Shown here piece by piece: positions 59,593 to 64,000 of a stretch of DNA of 64,000 nucleotides. Numbering within the stretch: the first letter of the stretch is position 1; the number at the start of each line of letters is the position of its first letter. The position numbers and the translations under genes were made by a program. The stretch covers positions 3,038,001 through 3,102,000 of the forward strand of contig JABELC010000003.1 of the NCBI GenBank assembly GCA_028455995.1. Reading direction: 5' to 3'. This DNA comes from Scleromitrula shiraiana. Taxonomy: Eukaryota; Ascomycota; Leotiomycetes; Helotiales; Sclerotiniaceae. A model generated the notes under the pieces. That model had not been told where the DNA came from. It saw only the letters and a program-made list of their open reading frames with translations, and made no database searches.

Positions 59593-61817
59593 TCAGCCAC
59601 CAAGAGAAGTCCTCCTTCTCATTTCAGCTTCTCTGATGATCTCTGCAGACAGACTCAGACTTGGGGCTAGATGCGCGCATTTCTCGATCTCCATTACAAC
59701 GTCATTGATTATGCCGTCAATCGTGTTTTGAACAACTAGTGTAGAGATAATTTGCGAAAGTGAGGGTGACATAGTGGCACCCATCACCAAGAGAGTTTGA
59801 GAGACAATGGAGAGTGCTCCTTGCCACAAGTACGGCATATGACCGGCGTGACTATGATCTTGTCAGCTAATTACTATAGTAGATCTTTATGGGGATTCAC
59901 TTACTGGGCACTGATATGCTCTAACTGTCTAATGGAAGCCTCCAAACATTTCCGACAATTTTCTCTGACTGAGGGATCTATTGCTGCTTGTTCATTGTCT
60001 AATACTGCAAGTATGTATGGTCTGTATATGATAGTTCGACATGCAAAGTATCGCAACCTCAAGACTGTCTGAACAGGATCCGCAAGTAAAGTTTGACCAA
60101 ATGGAAATTGGACTGGTAAAGGTAGACTTTCATACCACTGCATCAGCTGGAAGTCCAGCTCCGCCACAACCGGCTCCAAACTCGATGTTGAGGTCATCGA
60201 ATCTTTTGAATAGATGAGTTGACTGACACGATTAAGCAACCGTCTCAGCGCAATTTCAGCCAGAAAATACCATAGATCGTCGCGTCCCCCACAATCCCCA
60301 TCTTCTTGCTCAAACCCTCCTGGGAGCCCTATAACTTCCTCGTATTGAACTATTCCTAAGTGTGGAAGGTCTAATTCTGCCAATAGATCACTCTCAAACA
60401 AAAGCGCATTCCAGTATACTCTCTCACATAACTCCCGTTGGCTTGCTGGAATTCTTCCTGGTGCACTTAGCAAAAGTTGAAGTTTTGTACTTGTACTGCT
60501 GAGTAAATTCCAGGCTTCCAAGGGCCTGACAAGGTAAAATAGGTAAGCAGATGCAAGAACTGTACACTGAGCAGATAACACAGAGCTTCGTGTCATCAAA
60601 CTCGGTAAAAGTGCCCAAGCAGCTGCAAAATACGGAAGTCCCGGAGGATCTTCCGAGCTGGCCGCTCTTGAAATACTTCCGCTACAACTTGCTTGACCTA
60701 ACGCCATCACTAATAGTACGATGCAGCTTTCTGGTCCTTCTCTGAAACCATTGGAAAGAGCAATACGGTAGTAATTTGTCCAATTGAATGGATTGACGCA
60801 TGCATACCATACGTTGACTTTGTTGAAAAATGCTTCGATATATGCCGAGGTGTTTGAAAGGTCTAAACAAGGTGTCTGAGACAATGCAAGAGGCTCCCTT
60901 GCCATCTCGAGCTGAAGGAGAATTTGCGGATCGTATCGCCTCGATACTAAATCGCGTATAAGAGGCCATTGAAGTAAATGCAAGGCCGCATTGGTGTGGA
61001 TTTTGGGCATTGTGGATATATTAGTGGGGTTGGTCCAAGTACCGAGACCTGTGGAAGGAAGTAACGAGACGAAACCCCCACTAGCTTGCATTATCAAATC
61101 TTCATTACTGACCGTGGTTCCTCCATTAATAGATGGAGAGCCAGTAGAAAGTGCAAGATTTGACGCCTGACCTATCAGGGCTGATTGAAGTAATCCTTCA
61201 ATTCGCGTAAGATGCTCTAAGATGAGTTTATCACCAGCATCCAGCTTTATGCCTGGCTCTCGATAAATACACTCTGCACCCAGTTCTGTACAAAGCTTGC
61301 ATTTTGGCTTAGTTCCATCACATCTTGACTTTCGAGACCGGCATATCTCACACTATTATTGTACATAAGTATATATCTACAGTCTTCTGCAGTGTAAACT
61401 TACAGCTATGCTAGCTCTTCTTCTTGGGTAGTCAATAGTAGCATCAGTGTTCCTCCTCTTTAAAGGATTGGCCCCATCATCACTGTTTTGCGTTTGGGGT
61501 TGGTTCTGATTTTGATTCTGTCTATTCTGTAACCCATTTGTAATTGATTCTCTATCGGCTGATGACTGCGATAGATTTCTAGCTTTCTGAGCCGACCCCA
61601 AAATACCTTCTCGAGAAAAGGTGGACAGACGACGACCACTCGGTGATTTTAAAGGATTAGGAGATTCCAATTCCACATTGGTGACGAGTGAGAGACTCGG
61701 TGAAGGGATTTTGATATCAAACTTATCGCGGGACATTGAGAAATGTCTCCCACTTCCGGTAGTAGAATTTGGAGAATTCTCTTGAGAAGAGCTGGACATT
61801 GCTTCAACGTAAGGCAT
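59593..61817 (-). CDS. Zn2Cys6 fungal transcription factor, 706 aa
   Basis: Exons are 61817..61404, 61352..59905 and 59851..59593. The polar N-terminal 138 residues contain a Gln/Asn run (NRQNQNQNQPQTQNS) and a basic patch before the zinc cluster. The cluster begins immediately after intron 1: C139, C142, C149, C156, C159, C166 (spacing 2-6-6-2-6), with the RSRKSR DNA-contact loop. A leucine-rich linker (KLILEHLTRIEGLLQ) follows. The middle homology domain comes next, with a WYACVNPFNW start, QCTVLASAYLFYLVRPLEAW and LRLRYFACRTIIYRPYILAVL. The C-terminus has YLWQGALSIVSQTLLVMGA. This is a nuclear, probably dimeric regulator. The target is unknown; no metabolic cluster adjoins it. It is intact in every exon. 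Confidence 0.96.
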
Positions 61818-63208
61818 GTAAGGGTTAAATTCATGAACCCTTTCTTTTGGTAAGGATATTGTGGTAAAACAAAGTATGATAGTGAAAGCCCGTGAAGCTA
61901 TTGATATGATAATAGAGGGAGAAATTCTATGTACAACCTCGGGTCGAAGCGAAGAGTGCGGCTGCTGTCAATTTAAAGCCCATAGTATTGGTTATTGCAA
62001 CAATAATATTGATTATGTTCCGCGTGAACAGGATTATGGGATATAATGCAAAGCGAGGAAGGCGTACTGCAAGAACCGTGAAATTGAGAACGTGCAGTAT
62101 GGATTGGCATATCAGACAATATGCTTAGGTGTACCTACGCAAATTGTACATTTCCATCAATTGGATCCTTGTGAATGTTCATGCAGGTTCAGATATTCAA
62201 AATCTGGGGTATTCGGTAGAAATCGACCGGCCAAAAGGAGAATGATTCGAACTCGATATTGTCAAAATATATCCTGAAGGCTGGGAACAAAAAGGTGTGT
62301 AGAAATATGGATCACATTGCATATTAAAATATGGGGAAATGACCGTATTCGTACAACATTTGCCTTAAAGGGGTATACCTAGGAAGGGACACTTGTTTCG
62401 AAGCTCTTCAACCGCAAATCGTGTTGGTTGTTTCTCATTATGATGAATATCATATTCAAGAGATTCTTGTACGGTTTTTTTGCTGGTAACGTGTTGCGGA
62501 GGACAAAGCTCCGTAAACCAAAAGTAGTTGACAGAACAGGCTTCATGAGAGGACTCAACAGACGATGTGCATAAACGAGAAATACAAGGAGCTTCTATGG
62601 AACGGTACCTGAGCTAATGGATATTACATAATCATTATCAAGAAATTTTAGCGTTCGCCTATCATTTCAACACGCTGATCAATGACAGGAAAAGACTCAT
62701 TTTTCAACCTAGCTTCATACCTTGTCTGCATATAATTGAATTCAGCCTATGTACAAGAACATGTCCCAAAAGTGTGGGAAAATTTTATGACGTGAAGTGG
62801 GGTGGGGTAGAAATATCCTCGTCGCCGCGATAGCCACGCTTAATGCGCGGTATTTTGTGATGAACATGCTGGATCATAGTCAAGCTATCGCTGATAAGAC
62901 ACCTGAACAATTTTGACATACGGCTACATGGATCATGGTACTATGGACTGCCATACCTGGCGGCAATGGAAGGGCCCAGATCAGACGAGACCAGGACGAG
63001 ACCAGGACGAGACGATGAATGCAGAGAACCCTGACGGAGAGTGGTCCGACCCGAGGCCATTGAAGATGTCGTTATCGAGGTAATTTTGATCGATTTCGGT
63101 ATGATGCTCTAATACAGTTCTGCAGGTGGAAACCATGTTAGGGGACTACCAAATGCCGTGCCACGATAAGCTTTAAGTCAATGAGGGGATTACTTTCACC
63201 CATTACTT
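61818..63208. other. Intergenic upstream of the Zn2Cys6 gene
   Basis: The region near 61818 is the regulator's promoter. A short GACGAGACCAG tandem repeat (two and a half copies) lies at 62984-63012. Codon-like stretches between about 62800 and 63200 are interrupted by stops and cannot be assembled into a gene. Confidence 0.35.
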
Positions 63209-64000
63209 GTGCTTGGCTTTACCTTGCGTATGGATACAATCTGCCCTATGCAATCAATCTCCAGCCGTGCGATATTCATTGAAAATGCCAACATCAAACG
63301 TGAAGAAGTCCATTATATCACCGAGAATTGTTATTCCTACAAATGTTCCATACTGGAGTCCGCGGCCCGCCGAGATATGCTCAATATAAACGGTGGCATC
63401 GTCACAGAACAGTTCATGGGTTCCGTGATGAGCATGTGTTCGGTTATGTCAATGCGACACTAAAGGACAAGGGTATCTATACATTGGACGGTCGTGAAGG
63501 TACGTATCTTGTACATGTACCCACAAATGATAACATCGAGGTATAAACAACGTCCGGCTGGAGGGAAAGCATGTCATGGTTTTTTTGACTTCAATCTCTC
63601 ATCTGCAGTATGGACTTCTTGCGATTCGTTAAGAATATAAGCAAGACGTTCAAAGGTCTGATCGTCGTCTACAACGGCTGAGGGGATTGATTCTTCGGAG
63701 ATGAAATCCCCTTCTGTGATCCACGGACCACGGCATTTGGTAGTCGGTTGAATTCTCGACCTTGTTGCCTTCTCAGGGCCGAGACACAGTCAGCACGGCA
63801 CCACAACCAATCGCCCCTGAGACTCCATCGAATCAAAAGCTCGAGATCTATCGACGACAAGATCCGCATAGATTGACTACGATATACGTCTTGACAAACG
63901 AAAAACTGAATCCTGATTTGAAGTGTCAATTGGACAAGTATACGCATATTGAATATAACCTTGTTTCTGTAAAGCCATGCATTATGGTAATAATTCGATT
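63209..64000 (+). pseudogene. Degraded or partial gene running off the right edge
   Basis: Protein-like stretches follow one another in different frames. REEVHYITENCYSYKCSI begins near 63300. HVFGYVNATLKDKGIYTLDG lies at about 63430-63495. MDFLRFVKNISKTFKGL starts at 63610. FFGDEIPFCDPRTTAFGSR starts at 63691, after two TGA stops. From 63744 a frame stays open to the window end (EFSTLLPSQGRDTVS, then LTTIYVLTNEKLNPDLK). Splicing (a TAG acceptor at 63743) could explain the last part, but not the TGA pair. No family is recognised. It could be a relic or an intact gene seen badly at the edge. Confidence 0.25.

Noticed and set aside
1..64000. tRNA, rRNA and CRISPR search by eye
   Set aside because: T-loop-like GTTCGAATC words (for example near 11500, 23488 and 62246) lack matching stems. 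No rRNA is seen, and CRISPR arrays are not expected in a fungus.

Overview
The window comes from the nuclear genome of a filamentous ascomycete (Pezizomycotina). Genes carry short GT-AG introns of about 45 to 75 bp, many with a CTAAC or CTGAC branch point. Typical fungal families are present: a HET-domain protein, a Zn2Cys6 regulator, a YAT-type amino acid permease, a P450 and a DUF3712 protein. Some repeats are extremely A+T-rich, as repeat-induced point mutation (RIP) leaves them. The mix would suit Leotiomycetes such as Sclerotiniaceae, but that is an inference from general resemblance and was not tested.

Layout. 0-6 kb: a probable solo LTR, a HET-domain gene on the minus strand and a possible 67-residue two-exon gene. 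6.6-14.4 kb: a compact housekeeping block with kynurenine 3-monooxygenase (-), methionine aminopeptidase 1 (+), the cornichon/Erv14 cargo receptor (+) and splicing factor Prp17 (+). The first two are divergent and share a promoter of about 540 bp. 15.7-18 kb: a frameshifted coiled-coil gene and a Ser/Ala-rich secreted protein (-). 19-28.4 kb: a cytochrome P450 (-), a MEMO-family protein (-) and a broken ABCC-type transporter (+). 28.6-31.4 kb: an A+T-rich element with terminal inverted repeats (TIRs) and a TATC duplication. 33.8-41 kb: an amino acid permease and a DUF3712 membrane protein. 41-49.8 kb: gene-poor, with a newly recognised 115-residue two-exon gene and a 350-bp MITE with perfect TIRs and a 5-bp duplication. 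49.9-51.9 kb: a nuclear, papain/OTU-like protease candidate with SH3-like and SAP-like segments. 52.3-53.3 kb: a foldback element with arms of about 375 bp, with a diverged end fragment nearby. 54.4-57.7 kb: two unrecognised genes (-). 58.0-58.5 kb: a 14-bp-unit minisatellite. 59.6-61.8 kb: a Zn2Cys6 transcription factor (-). The last 2 kb hold a degraded or partial gene.

The conserved genes belong to separate basic processes: NAD/tryptophan metabolism, N-terminal methionine removal, ER export, splicing and amino acid uptake. They do not form a pathway cluster. The accessory half, from about 41 to 58 kb, is the more unusual part: repeat insertions surround lineage-specific genes. Exon boundaries were inferred by hand from splice consensus and reading phase. 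In every intact gene below the summed exon length is a multiple of three.
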